A stretch of 45,764 nt of DNA from Rubrivivax sp. (lineage in GTDB: Bacteria > Pseudomonadota > Gammaproteobacteria > Burkholderiales > Burkholderiaceae_C), in NCBI GenBank assembly GCA_021300575.1, contig JAJTDM010000041.1, forward strand, positions 1 to 45,764, in the 5' to 3' direction. Position numbers and translations under genes: made by a program. Below are positions 27,834 to 37,002 of the stretch, piece by piece. The notes below the pieces were generated by a model. That model saw only the letters and a list, made by a program, of their open reading frames with translations. It searched no databases and was not told the DNA's origin. Within the stretch, counting starts at the first letter, position 1. Each line of letters opens with the position of its first letter.

Positions 27834-28880
27834 TCAATCCGCCGTCGCGCCCGAGTCCTTCACCACCTTGGCCCACTTCGCGATCTCGCCGGCCCGGAAG
27901 CGCGTGAGTTCCTCCGGCGTGGACAGCCAGGTGTCCAGCCCGAGCGCCTTCAGCTTGGCCTGAACGTCCGGCAGGTTGAACACGCGGTGGATCTCCTGGT
28001 TCAGGCGCGCCACCACCTCCTTCGGCGTGCCGGCGGGCGCGAAGACGGCGAACCAGCTCGTGGCCTCGAAGCCGGGCACGGTCTCGGCCACGGTGGGCAC
28101 GTCAGGCGCGGCCGGCGAGCGCTTGGCGCCCGTCTGCGCCAGCGCACGGATCTTGCCCTCGCGCGCCATCGGCAGGGCCGAGGGCATGTTGTCGAACATC
28201 AGCTGAATCTGCCCGCCCACCAGGTCGGGGATGGCGAACTGGCGGCCCTTGTAGGGCACGTGCGTCATGGTGGTGCCGGTGAGCGACTTGAACAGCTCGC
28301 CCGAGACGTGCACCGACGAGCCGATACCCGGTGAGCCGAAGCTCAGCTTGTTGGGGTTGGCCTTCAGGTGGGCGATGAACTCGGCCACGTTGCGCGCCGG
28401 CACGTCGTTGTTCACCACCAGCAGGTTGGGCGTGCTGGCCACGTGCGACACGGGCACGAAGTCCTTGACCATGTCGTAGGGCATCTTCTTGTACAGCGCC
28501 CCGTTGATGGAGTGCGTGCCCACGGTGGCCATCACCAGCATGTGGCCGTCCGGCGGCGCCTTGGCCACCGCCTCGGCACCGATGTTCCCGCCGGCCCCGG
28601 GACGGTTGTCCACCACCACCGGCTGGCCGAGGTTGGCCTTCTCGGAGAAGGTGCGTGCCAGGATGTCGGGCGCGCCCCCGGGCGGGAAGGTCACCACCAA
28701 GCGGATGGGTTGACGCGGAAAGGCCTGCTGGGCCAGGGCCTGCGGCGCGGTGAGGGAGGCTGTGGTGGCGAACGCGGCCAGGGCGGCGAAGGTGGCCAGC
28801 GCCCGACGCGGCGTCCGCATGGCAGGGGCAGAAGCAGGGGCAGAAGCAGGGGCAGGGCAACTGCGGGTGAACATCGGCAT
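27834..28880 (-). CDS. Bug-family TTT solute receptor with extended repeat N-terminus
   Basis: This 348-residue periplasmic carboxylate receptor shows IRLVVTFPPGGAPDILARTFSEK, VVVDNRPGAGGNIGAEAVAKA and VPYKGRQFAIPDLVGGQIQLMFD. The ATG at 28880 has a good Shine-Dalgarno (GGAG, nine bases upstream). It adds about 20 residues containing a three-unit Pro-Ala-Ser-Ala repeat before a normal signal peptide (MRTPRRALATFAALAAFATT). The ATG at 28820 would give the usual length but has no visible ribosome-binding site. The gene stands alone, convergent with dbpA and divergent from the DUF883 gene. No permease lies nearby. Confidence 0.91.
   Translation of the reverse strand: MPMFTRSCPAPASAPASAPAMRTPRRALATFAALAAFATTASLTAPQALAQQAFPRQPIRLVVTFPPGGAPDILARTFSEKANLGQPVVVDNRPGAGGNIGAEAVAKAPPDGHMLVMATVGTHSINGALYKKMPYDMVKDFVPVSHVASTPNLLVVNNDVPARNVAEFIAHLKANPNKLSFGSPGIGSSVHVSGELFKSLTGTTMTHVPYKGRQFAIPDLVGGQIQLMFDNMPSALPMAREGKIRALAQTGAKRSPAAPDVPTVAETVPGFEATSWFAVFAPAGTPKEVVARLNQEIHRVFNLPDVQAKLKALGLDTWLSTPEELTRFRAGEIAKWAKVVKDSGATAD
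28822..28857. repeat. 12-bp tandem repeat in Bug N-terminus (3 copies)
   Basis: Three 12-bp units of the form GCAGGGGCAGAA (the last ending GGG) lie between the two possible starts of the minus-strand Bug gene. They encode a Pro-Ala-Ser-Ala repeat in frame. Confidence 0.9.
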
Positions 28881-28900
28881 GGAATTCGTCTCCTGCTGTG

Positions 28901-28920
28901 AAGCCGGTACCGCCCGGCTT
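28901..28920 (-). promoter_or_regulatory. Leader hairpin upstream of Bug start
   Basis: A perfect 7-bp stem (AAGCCGG/CCGGCTT) with a 6-base loop ends a few bases before the GGAG ribosome-binding site of the minus-strand Bug gene. It could influence translation start or mRNA stability. It may also be chance in GC-rich DNA. Confidence 0.35.
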
Positions 28921-29115
28921 TCGCATGCCCGCAGTCGAGCACAAACCCCCGCGCTTGCCTACCGGGCTGACCCGAAGGAAGCCCGCTGCGCAAACAACGC
29001 CGACGCTGCGTGTGCGCAAGTCGTCCGGGGCCCCACAGGCCGATGCTCTGGCTGCGCGGTCGACCAACCGCACTCCCATCACCCTTTCCCACCCACCCCT
29101 TGCAAGGAATTCCCC

Positions 29116-29439
29116 ATGGAAACGAACACCCGCACCGTGCCTACGGACGGCAGCCAGGACAGCAGCCATCAGCTGCGCCACATGGTGGACGAGATCGACA
29201 CCTACCTGCGCTCGGCCGCCGACAGCGGTGACCAGAAATTCAACGCCGTGCGCGACAAGCTCTCGGTGCAGGTGCGTGAGATGCGCGCCCAGCTTGACGA
29301 GCTGAACCAGGCCACGCTGGCGCGGGTCAAGCGTGCCGCCCAACAGGCCGACCAGTCGGTGCAGGCGCACCCGTATGGCGCCATGGGCATCGCGGCAGCC
29401 ACCGGCCTGCTGATCGGCTTTCTGGCCTCGCGGCGCTGA
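29116..29439 (+). CDS. DUF883 family membrane-anchored protein (YqjD/ElaB-like)
   Basis: This 107-residue protein has a long amphipathic helical region with heptad-like spacing (about 20-80). It ends with HPYGAMGIAAATGLLIGFLASRR, the glycine-rich C-terminal membrane anchor diagnostic of the DUF883/YqjD/ElaB family. In E. coli such proteins tether ribosomes to the inner membrane in stationary phase. AAGGA lies seven bases before the ATG at 29116. The longer frame upstream (from 28750) is not supported. The YqjE-like gene follows, as in many proteobacteria. Confidence 0.92.
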   Translation: METNTRTVPTDGSQDSSHQLRHMVDEIDTYLRSAADSGDQKFNAVRDKLSVQVREMRAQLDELNQATLARVKRAAQQADQSVQAHPYGAMGIAAATGLLIGFLASRR

Positions 29440-29536
29440 AGATCTTGGAAGTTCAGGCTGCCTTCGACGGGCACCAGCCCACGCGGCTGCGCACTTGCCG
29501 CGCCGCCCGGGCCGGCCGGCAAAGGCACGCCTGGGT

Positions 29537-29869
29537 GTGGTGAGCGTCTTGCGCAGGCTGCTGGGCAGCGCGGCGGGCATTGCCGCCACCCACCTGGAGT
29601 GGGTGGCCCTTGAGATCGAGGCCGAGAGGCAGCGTCTGGCGCGGCTGTGGATGCACGCCGCGCTGACCCTGCTCCTGCTGTTCACCGGCATCTGGCTGGG
29701 CGTCGCTGGCCTGCTGCTGTGGGCGGAACCGCAGCAGCGCGCAGCCATCGCAGCCGGCCTGGCCCTGGTCTTTCTGGCGGCCACGGCGGTGGCCGCGTGG
29801 AGTTGGCGCCGCCTGTCGCGCCACCGCCGCGCCTTCAGGTGGGCACCACCAGGGCCGTGGTCTCCTTGA
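29537..29869 (+). CDS. YqjE-like / phage-holin family membrane protein
   Basis: This protein of about 110 residues has two strong hydrophobic helices (HAALTLLLLFTGIWLGVAGLLLW and AAIAAGLALVFLAATAVAAW) after an amphipathic N-terminal helix. This fits the YqjE/holin_3_6 family that accompanies DUF883 genes. No ATG is available. GTG at 29537 or 29540 is the best start, with a weak AAAGGC upstream, and TTG at 29495 is a longer option. Its last 35 bp overlap the 3' end of the convergent Lrp-type regulator. The function is unknown; envelope stress is a common suggestion for the family. Confidence 0.8.
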   Translation: MVSVLRRLLGSAAGIAATHLEWVALEIEAERQRLARLWMHAALTLLLLFTGIWLGVAGLLLWAEPQQRAAIAAGLALVFLAATAVAAWSWRRLSRHRRAFRWAPPGPWSP

Positions 29870-30302
29870 CCTCCTCCATCACCACGTAACTGTGCGACTG
29901 GCATGGCACCGGGATGCGCTTGAGGATGTCGCCCAGCAGGTTGCGGTACTCGGCCATCTCGGCCAACCGCGCCTTGACCAGGTAGTCGAAGCTGCCGGAG
30001 ACCAGGTGGCACTCCATCACCTCCGGCATGTGCAGCAAGGCCTTGCGCACTTCGTCGAACACCTCGCCTGACTTGGCCGAGAGGGTGATCTCCACGAACA
30101 CCAGCAGCGTGCGCCCCAGGGCCTTCGGGTCGACGCGGGCGTGGTAGCCCATGATGACGCCGCTGCGCTCCATGCGCCGCACCCGCTCGGCGCAAGGCGA
30201 AGTGGACAGGCCGATGCGCTCGCCCAACTCCGTCATGGAGATACGGCCCTCGCGCTGCAGGATGTCCAGGATGCGGCGGTCGATACGGTCGAGTTCAGCC
30301 AT
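29835..30302 (-). CDS. Lrp/AsnC family transcriptional regulator
   Basis: This 155-residue regulator has an N-terminal helix-turn-helix ([42 protein letters not shown]). Its C-terminal RAM domain, with LVFVEITL and [19 protein letters not shown], binds amino acids. It is divergent from dadA, so it probably controls D-amino-acid dehydrogenase in response to alanine or another amino acid, as DadR does in pseudomonads. The 3' end overlaps the convergent YqjE-like gene by 35 bp. Confidence 0.92.
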   Translation of the reverse strand: MAELDRIDRRILDILQREGRISMTELGERIGLSTSPCAERVRRMERSGVIMGYHARVDPKALGRTLLVFVEITLSAKSGEVFDEVRKALLHMPEVMECHLVSGSFDYLVKARLAEMAEYRNLLGDILKRIPVPCQSHSYVVMEEVKETTALVVPT

Positions 30303-30464
30303 GGTCAGGAAAAGTTTCGGGGGAAGGAAGGCACCAGAGCCCGACTTCGATCGACTTTACTGCTCTACATCATAAATTCCAAAAAGTTTGCTGCTTTCCA
30401 ATCCATAAACTTCATATTCAAACGGTCAAGTTCGTGTCTCACCAGAGATTCAAGAGGAGTTTGC
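30303..30464. promoter_or_regulatory. AT-rich divergent Lrp-type/dadA control region
   Basis: The 162-bp gap between the Lrp-type gene and dadA has a strikingly AT-rich core (about 30360-30425) in otherwise GC-rich DNA. TTCCAA occurs at 30377 and 30396, near two helical turns apart. Lrp-family proteins prefer AT-rich, bendable sites, so this is the expected regulator target. AAGAGGAG just before 30465 is the dadA ribosome-binding site. Confidence 0.5.
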
Positions 30465-31781
30465 ATGAAGGTCATCGTCCTGGGCGGCGGCGTCATCGGC
30501 ACCACCACCGCCTATTACCTGGCCCGCGCCGGGGCGCAAGTCACCGTGCTGGACCGCCAGGCCGGCGCCGCCCTGGAGACCAGCTTTGCCAACGCCGGTC
30601 AGGTCTCGCCCGGCTACTCCACCCCCTGGGCCGCCCCCGGCATTCCCTTCAAGGCCTTGAAGTGGATGTTCCAGCGGCATGCCCCGCTGGCCATCCGCCC
30701 GGACGGCAGCCTGTTCCAGTTGCGCTGGATGGCGCAGATGCTGCGCCACTGCACGGCAGCCAACTACGCCATCAACAAGGAGCGCCTGATGCGCGTGGCC
30801 GGCTACAGCCGCGACTGCCTGCGCGCCTTGCGTCAGGACATCGGCATCGAATACGACCACCGCACGGGTGGCACGCTGCAGGTCTTTCGCACCCAGGCAC
30901 AGATGGACGCGGTGGGCCGCGACACCGCCGTGCTGAAGGACTGTGGCGTGGACTTCGAGGTGCTGGACCGCGACGGCCTGGCCCGCGTCGAGCCCGGCCT
31001 GGCCCACGCCCGCGAGCGCCTGAGCGGCGGCCTGCGCCTGCCGGATGACGAAACCGGCGACTGCCACCTGTTCACCCGCCGCCTGGCCCAGGAGGCCGAG
31101 CGTTTGGGCGTGGTGTTCCGCTTCAACGCCCAAGTCAACAGGCTGCTGACGAATGGCACAGCCGTCACGGGCGTGGAGCTCGCCGGGCCTGACGGCAGCC
31201 CCGGACAGGTGGTGTCGGCCGACCGTGTGGTGCTGGCCCTGGGCAGTTATTCCCGGCAGATGCTGCAGCCGCTGGGGCTGGACCTGCCGGTCTACCCCGT
31301 CAAGGGTTACTCGCTGACCATCCCGCTGCAAGACGAAGCCCTTGCGCCGCAGTCCACCGTGCTGGACGAAACCTACAAGATCGCGCTCACCCGCCTGGGC
31401 AACCGCATCCGCGTGGGCGGCATGGCCGAGCTGGGCGGATTCGACCTGCGGCTGAACCCGCGCCGGCGCCAGACGCTGGAAATGGTGACGCAAGACCTGT
31501 TTCCGGGCGGCGACCTGACGCGCGCGGAGTTCTGGACCGGCCTGCGCCCGATGACGCCCGACAGCACGCCCCTCATCGGCGCCACGCGCTGGGCGAACCT
31601 CTACCTGAACACCGGCCACGGCACCCTGGGCTGGACCATGGCCTGCGGCAGCGGCCGGGTGGTGGCCGATCTCGTCCTGGGCCGGGCGGCCGACATCCGC
31701 ACCGACGACCTCGGCCTGCTCCGGCATGAGGCCGCCGGTCGCCGCAGGCTTGCTATGCTCCCGGCTCTTCCCACCGCCTGA
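30465..31781 (+). CDS. dadA: D-amino acid dehydrogenase, FAD-binding subunit
   Basis: DadA oxidatively deaminates D-amino acids, mainly D-alanine to pyruvate and ammonia, passing electrons to the respiratory chain at the inner membrane. The 438-residue protein has the FAD motif [21 protein letters not shown] at its start. It continues with [45 protein letters not shown] and [17 protein letters not shown], all typical of DadA. A good AAGAGGAG precedes the ATG. No alanine racemase gene (dadX) follows, unlike the classical operon. Confidence 0.95.
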   Translation: MKVIVLGGGVIGTTTAYYLARAGAQVTVLDRQAGAALETSFANAGQVSPGYSTPWAAPGIPFKALKWMFQRHAPLAIRPDGSLFQLRWMAQMLRHCTAANYAINKERLMRVAGYSRDCLRALRQDIGIEYDHRTGGTLQVFRTQAQMDAVGRDTAVLKDCGVDFEVLDRDGLARVEPGLAHARERLSGGLRLPDDETGDCHLFTRRLAQEAERLGVVFRFNAQVNRLLTNGTAVTGVELAGPDGSPGQVVSADRVVLALGSYSRQMLQPLGLDLPVYPVKGYSLTIPLQDEALAPQSTVLDETYKIALTRLGNRIRVGGMAELGGFDLRLNPRRRQTLEMVTQDLFPGGDLTRAEFWTGLRPMTPDSTPLIGATRWANLYLNTGHGTLGWTMACGSGRVVADLVLGRAADIRTDDLGLLRHEAAGRRRLAMLPALPTA

Positions 31782-31790
31782 GACACCGCC

Positions 31791-31898
31791 ATGGACCACC
31801 GCCGCCGCTCCTTTACTGTGGCGGGCGTGGCGGGGTTGGCGGGATCATGGGGTCCTTGCCGTCAGTTCTTCGCGACGGCCCCTGCGCCATCGCGTTGA
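31791..31898 (+). pseudogene. 35-codon ORF resembling a Tat signal peptide (possible gene remnant)
   Basis: An ATG 10 nt after dadA opens a 35-codon frame with HRRRSFTVAGVAGLAGSWG, which looks like a twin-arginine or Arg-rich export signal, and then stops before any mature domain. It lies just upstream of the sensor kinase. Periplasmic binding proteins often precede such kinases, so this may be the leftover signal sequence of a deleted partner. No homology to a particular protein can be seen. Confidence 0.3.
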
Positions 31899-31917
31899 CA
31901 GGTCACAGGCCTTGAGC

Positions 31918-33438
31918 GTGAACAAACCCTGGCACGCTGTCAGCGCCGCGCTGGGCCGGCTGTGGCCACAGTCGCTGACGAACCGGGTCTTCGCGCTGTA
32001 CGCCGTCACACTGGTCACCTTTCTCGGCATCGGGCTCATCGTGTTCCTGAGCCATCAGGTCCGGCAGCAGGTCGAGGAGACGCAGCGGGCCTCGGTGATG
32101 CTGGTGGAGGTCGTCGCGCAGGCGGTGCAGGACGGCGTCGTCATGGGCGACTACGACACCGTGCGCAAGACGCTGGACCGGGCCGTGCAGGGCTCAGTCT
32201 TCCGCTCCAGCCAGTTCACCGACGCCACAGGCGGCCGCATCCGCACCGAGAACCGCACCCCGCCACGCGGCCAACCACCCGGCTGGCTGGTGCAGTGGGC
32301 CGAGCGAGAGCTGTACGACGTGAACCGCAACATCACGGTCGGCGGGCGCGACTACGGCGTGCTGCGCTTGACCTTCGACGCTCACACGGTGGCCCACGAC
32401 TTGTGGAACCTGGCGGTGCTGCTGGTCGGCGCCGGACTGGCCAGCCTCGTGCTGGGCCTGGCGGCCATCCGTTTCCTGCTGCGGCGCTGGCTGGGCGGTC
32501 TGGAACGTCTGCTGGCGCTGGACAAGGCCCTGGCCGCGGGCCGGGTGGAGGTCTCGCAGATCGACACCCAGGGCGCGCCCAGCGAAGTCACGCGCGTGGT
32601 GGCCATGTTCCAGCGCATCGCCGAACTGATGCACGAGCGCGAAGTCAGCCGCCGCGCGCTGGACAACCAGAAGTTCGCGCTCGACCAGCACGCCATCGTC
32701 AGCATCACCGACCTGGCGGGCAACATCACCTACGCCAACGACCGCTTCTGCGACATCACCGGCTACCCGCGCGCGGAACTGCTGGGGCGCAACCACCGCA
32801 TCATCAACTCGGGCCAGCAACCGGCGGGCTTCTTCGAGAACCTGTGGAAGGTGATCGGCGCGGGCCAGGTCTGGCACGGGGAGATCTGCAACCGCAACCG
32901 GGCCGGCGAGCTGTACTGGGTCAGCGCGACCATCGTGCCGCTGCTGGATGAAAAGGGCCGGCCGGAGCAGTACATCGCCATCCGCACCGAGATCACCGAG
33001 CGGGTGCGGGCTGAGCGCGCGCTGGAGGAGGTGAACCAGAACCTGGAGAGCACGGTCCAGCATCGCACCCAGGCGCTGGAGGAAGCCACCCTGGCGGCCT
33101 CGCTGGCGAACCGGGCCAAGAGCGACTTCCTGTCGAACATGAGCCACGAGATGCGTACCCCGATGAACAGCATCCTGGGCATGTCCTACCTGGCGCTGCG
33201 CGCCTCGCCCTCGCCGAAGGTGCGGGACTACCTGCGCAGCATCCACGACTCCGGCAAGTACCTGCTGGAACTGATCAGCGGCATCCTGGACTTCTCCAAG
33301 ATCGAGTCCGGCAAGCTGGAGGTGGAAAACGTCGACCTGCTGCTGCCCGCCATCTACGCCGCCGTGGTGAGGCTGATGGAGGAACCTGCCCTGGAAAAGG
33401 GGCTGGAGTTGCGGGTGGAACTCGATGAAACGCCGTGA
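31918..33438 (+). pseudogene. Hybrid sensor histidine kinase, N-terminal part (split gene)
   Basis: This 506-residue fragment has a cytoplasmic start and TM1 (about 24-45). A periplasmic sensor region leads to TM2 (about 162-187), a HAMP-like linker and a PAS domain (about 254-355, with ITDLAGNITYANDRFCDITGY). Next come a coiled coil and a HisKA domain with the H-box FLSNMSHEMRTPMN (H410). It stops after ELRVELDETP, where kinases normally continue with the GDPxRxxQVLxNL N-box. The next frame resumes at VKFSSKG, so about 20-25 residues are missing and the frame is shifted. The start is uncertain. GTG at 31918 is preferred and TTG at 31912 or ATG at 31726 (inside dadA) are possible. Alone, it has no ATP-binding domain. 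Confidence 0.82.
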
Positions 33439-34649
33439 AGTTCTCCTCCAAGGGCGTGGTGCGCCTCATCGGCCGGGCGGGTGCAGAAGGCCCGGACGGG
33501 GTGGAGGTGGTGTTGCAGGTCGCCGACGAAGGCATCGGCATGACGCCCGAGCAGGCCGCCCAGTTGTTCCAGCCCTTCCACAAGGCCGATGCCTCCACCA
33601 CCCGGCAGTTCGGTGGCACAGGCCTGGGCCTGGCCATCTGCCGCGAACTGGCCAAGCTCATGGGCGGTCAAGTGGGCGCGGACAGCCAGGCCGGCGCAGG
33701 CAGCACCTTCTGGTGCCGGCTGCGGCTGCCGAAGGGGCAAATGCCGGCGGCCAAGCCCAGGGAGTCCGACCTCGGCGCCCTGGACGAGCGCTGGGGGCCG
33801 CTGCTGCGGGACGTGCGTGTGCTGGTGGTGGACGACAACGTCGTCAACCAGGCCGTCGCCCGTGAATTGCTGCAGGCCACGGGCGCCCGGGTCGAGCTGG
33901 CCGGCGATGGCCAGCAGGCGCTGGACCTGTTGCAGACCTTGGAAGTGGACTGCGTGCTGATGGACATGCAGATGCCGGTGATGGACGGCCTGGAGGCCAC
34001 GCGCCGACTGCGGGCACAAGAGCGATTGCGCCGCCTGCCCATCATCGCCATGACGGCGAACGCCAGCACCCAGGACCGGCGCGCCTGCCTGGCCGCCGGC
34101 ATGAACGACTTTGTTTCCAAGCCCGTGGAGCCGAAGCGACTCCTGGACATCGTGGCGCGCTGGGCAGGCCACAAGCCCGCTGAGTCACCGCCCTTGGCCG
34201 CCGCTCCCGAGGCGGCTCCCACTGCCGCAACCTCAGCCGCGCCTGACGCTGCCCAAGCTTCGCGTGCCCCCGAGGCACACCCTCCCGTCGAGGACGTCCT
34301 GGACCCCCAGGTGCTGCGCACCTTGACCCGCGGCAGTGCCTCCGCAATGGCGCCCATCGTCAAGGTCTTCGAATCGATGATGGACAAGACCGCGGTCGAG
34401 TTGCAGCAGGCCCTGGCAGCACGCGACGCCCAGCGGCTGGCGCAACTGGGCCACAAGGCCAGGTCCTCCGCCGCGGCCCTGGGAGCCCAAGGGCTGTCCC
34501 AGCACTGCGACGCACTGGAAAAGGCCATGCGCTCGCCGGAGCCGGACTTCGCGCTGGCGGCAGAGCTTGTGCAGGAGATCCAGCGGCTGAGCCCGCTGGT
34601 GGCGCAGGCCGTGCGAGCGCAGATGGCTGCAGCGTCGAAGTCGGCCTGA
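33435..34649 (+). pseudogene. Hybrid sensor histidine kinase, C-terminal part (HATPase-REC-HPt)
   Basis: This 404-residue frame opens with GTG inside the stop of the preceding fragment (GTGA). It contains an incomplete HATPase_c domain lacking the N-box but with G1 DEGIGM, F-box FQPFHKADAS and G2 GGTGLGLAI. A receiver domain follows (VLVVDDNVVNQ, phospho-Asp D177 in VLMDMQMPVMDG, K229 in VSKP). An Ala/Pro linker leads to a C-terminal HPt domain with H340 in GHKARSSAAALGA. The phosphorelay parts are intact, so the receiver and HPt could still be served by another kinase if the fragment is translated through coupling. Autokinase activity is unlikely. Confidence 0.82.
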
Positions 34650-34676
34650 AGCACGAAGCCCGTCAGCGGCGCGCCT

Positions 34677-35864
34677 TCAGGACACGGCGCCGCGTCCGTA
34701 GCTCCCCACCAGCAGACGCCCCGCGCGAAAGCGCTCCAGCGCATAGGGGTTCAGGCTGACATCGGTGGGCTGACCTAACGCAGCCTGGGCCAGCACCCGA
34801 CCCACGGCAGGCGAGAGCTTGAAGCCATGCCCGGAAAAGCCGTAACCCACCACCAGGCCCGGCAACTCCGGCACGGGGCCGAGCACCGGGTTCCAATCGG
34901 GCGTGACGTCGTAGACGCCCGTCCATGACGACGCCAAACCCGCCTCGGCAAAGGAGGGAAAGCGCGCGGCCACCTGCGCGCCGATCTCGGCCACCGTGTC
35001 CATGGAGACATCGCCTTGACGGTCATCAGGCTCGGTCAGGGTCTGCCCGGGCAGACCCTCACTGACCAGCATCTGCGCACCACCATAGCTGCGGGTGTAG
35101 AGCATCCCAGGAGAGGCCAGGTCCTTGAACACCGGCATGGCAGGGGTGTAGGCCTGCGGCCCCTGGAGCGCCAGCACCTGGTGGCGCTCGGCGCTCACCG
35201 GGCTGGCGATGCCGGTCCAGCGTTCGATGTCGCGCGCCCAGATGTTCTGCGTGCTGACCACCACGCCGGCATCGATGCGGCCCTCAGAGGTCTGCGCCCC
35301 CGTGACCCGCCCGCCTTCCAGGCACAGCCCCGTCACGTCCACCCCTTCGTGGAACTTCACGCCCAGGCGCCTGGCAGCACGCGCGAAGCCGGTGGCCACC
35401 AGGTAGGCGTCGGCAAAGCCGGCCTCGGGTTCCCAGCCGATCAGGGCTGCATCGTCGAAGCGCGCGATGGGCAGGCGATCGGCCGCCTGCTGGGGCGTCA
35501 GCTGCTCCACCGGGATGCCAATGGCCGCCTGGCGCACCAGCGCGGCCTGCAGGGCCTCGCGCTTGAGGCCTTGCGGCGCCGCAATCAGGTAGCCGCAGCG
35601 CACCAACCCCGCCGAGGCCTCGTCGTCATCCACGTAGCCCGGGAAATCCTCGAACACGCGCCAGGAGCGGCGCGCCAGTTCCACGTTCTCGGGCACCGAG
35701 TAGTGCGTGCGCAGGATGCCACTGGACTGCGCCGTCGTGCCCGCCGCCACCTGGCGGCGTTCCAGCACGGTGACGCGGCCGGCGCCGAGCCGGGCCAGGT
35801 GAAAGGCCACCGAGCAGCCGACCACGCCGGCGCCGATGACCAGCACATCGCAAGAAGAAGACAA
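34677..35864 (-). CDS. FAD-dependent oxidoreductase (DAO / sarcosine-oxidase-beta-like)
   Basis: This 395-residue flavoprotein of the D-amino-acid-oxidase superfamily opens with the FAD motif DVLVIGAGVVGCSVAFHLARLG. It has GTTAQSSGILRTHYS, a mid-protein substrate domain, and a GYGFSGHGFKLSPAVGR C-terminal FAD contact typical of sarcosine, proline or glycine oxidase relatives. No ATG fits. TTG at 35864, with GGGAG upstream, gives the standard N-terminus. It oxidises an unknown amine or amino acid. It ends 27 bp from the convergent kinase fragment and is divergent from the TRAP-TAXI operon. Confidence 0.88.
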   Translation of the reverse strand: MSSSCDVLVIGAGVVGCSVAFHLARLGAGRVTVLERRQVAAGTTAQSSGILRTHYSVPENVELARRSWRVFEDFPGYVDDDEASAGLVRCGYLIAAPQGLKREALQAALVRQAAIGIPVEQLTPQQAADRLPIARFDDAALIGWEPEAGFADAYLVATGFARAARRLGVKFHEGVDVTGLCLEGGRVTGAQTSEGRIDAGVVVSTQNIWARDIERWTGIASPVSAERHQVLALQGPQAYTPAMPVFKDLASPGMLYTRSYGGAQMLVSEGLPGQTLTEPDDRQGDVSMDTVAEIGAQVAARFPSFAEAGLASSWTGVYDVTPDWNPVLGPVPELPGLVVGYGFSGHGFKLSPAVGRVLAQAALGQPTDVSLNPYALERFRAGRLLVGSYGRGAVS

Positions 35865-36033
35865 GGTGAAGCTCCCGGGATTCTGGGGTGGACGGCCTGC
35901 GCCGGTGGATTCTGTGCGACTCAAAGCGGTGCGCCGTTTCCCCGCCCCCCCCGGACCCCGGGGAATCCTCGGTGGGCAAAGGCACCGAAACCCCTTATGG
36001 TCCGAGGTTTCCACCCGCACAGAGGAGTTCTCC

Positions 36034-37002
36034 ATGCGCATCACCTGGAAGCAGGCCGTGGCCTGCGTCGCTTTGGCCACCGTGGCCGCCACCACCTTCG
36101 CGCAGCAGCGCCAGTTCTTCGGCATCGCCACCGGCGGCACGGGCGGCACCTACTACCCGCTGGGCGGCATGCTGGCGCAGCTGATCTCCAACAAGGCCAC
36201 GGTGGACGGCAGGAAGTTTGCCGCCACCGCCGAAGCCGCAGGCGCCTCGGTGGGCAATGCCAAGTTGCTGGGCACCAAGGAGATCGAATCGGCGTTCGTC
36301 GCCGCAGACATCCTGGACCAGGCCTTCAACGGCAAGGCGCAGTTCGCCAACGCACCCATCAAGAACCTGCGCGCCCTGGGCGCGCTGTACCCCGAGACGG
36401 TGCAACTGGTCACACGTGCCAACTCCGGCATCAACGGCGTGAAAGACCTCAAGGGCAAGAGCATCTCCTCGGGCGCGCCCGGTTCGGGCCAGTACCAACT
36501 GGTGACCGACCTGCTGCGCGTCAACGGCCTGGCACGCACCGACGTGAAGGAAGACAGCTCCTCCTTCAGCCAGGCCATGGACAAGATCAAGGATGGCAAC
36601 CTGGACGCCACGCTCATCACCGGCGGCGTACCGGTGGCGGCCATCACCGATGCGGCGCAGAGCCACGCGCTCAAGATCATTCCGCTGGCCGGCGCCGAGG
36701 TGGCTGCGCTGCTGAAGGAGCAGCCGTACTACACCCAGGTGCAACTGCCGGCCAACACCTACAAGGGCCAGACCGCGCCCGTGCCCACCATCGCCGTGAT
36801 GGCGGTGTGGACCACGCATGACGGCGTGAGCGACAACGTGGCCTACGAGGTGACCAAGGCGCTGTACGAGAACACGGCCATCATGGGTCAGGTGCACGTG
36901 CAGGGCAAGAACATCTCGCTGCAGACCGCCACCGCCGTGGGCAGCGTGCCGCTGCACCCGGGCGCCATCCGTTACTACAAGGAAAAGGGCATCCTGAAGT
37001 GA
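36034..37002 (+). CDS. TRAP-TAXI solute receptor
   Basis: This 322-residue periplasmic receptor of the TAXI family has a signal peptide ending TTFAQ. It is followed by FFGIATGGTGGTYYPLGGMLAQLI, the family hallmark, then LGALYPETVQLV, VKDLKGKSISSGAPGSG and VPLHPGAIRYYKEKG. These receptors feed fused TRAP permeases and often bind glutamate or dicarboxylates. AGAGGAG lies upstream of the ATG. The stop overlaps the DUF1850 start by 4 bp (GTGA), so the operon is tightly coupled. Confidence 0.95.
   Translation: MRITWKQAVACVALATVAATTFAQQRQFFGIATGGTGGTYYPLGGMLAQLISNKATVDGRKFAATAEAAGASVGNAKLLGTKEIESAFVAADILDQAFNGKAQFANAPIKNLRALGALYPETVQLVTRANSGINGVKDLKGKSISSGAPGSGQYQLVTDLLRVNGLARTDVKEDSSSFSQAMDKIKDGNLDATLITGGVPVAAITDAAQSHALKIIPLAGAEVAALLKEQPYYTQVQLPANTYKGQTAPVPTIAVMAVWTTHDGVSDNVAYEVTKALYENTAIMGQVHVQGKNISLQTATAVGSVPLHPGAIRYYKEKGILK

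Noticed and set aside
33435..33438. GTGA overlap between the kinase halves as evidence for two designed genes
   Set aside because: The conserved kinase core is missing exactly at the junction, so the overlap is better explained as a by-product of a deletion.
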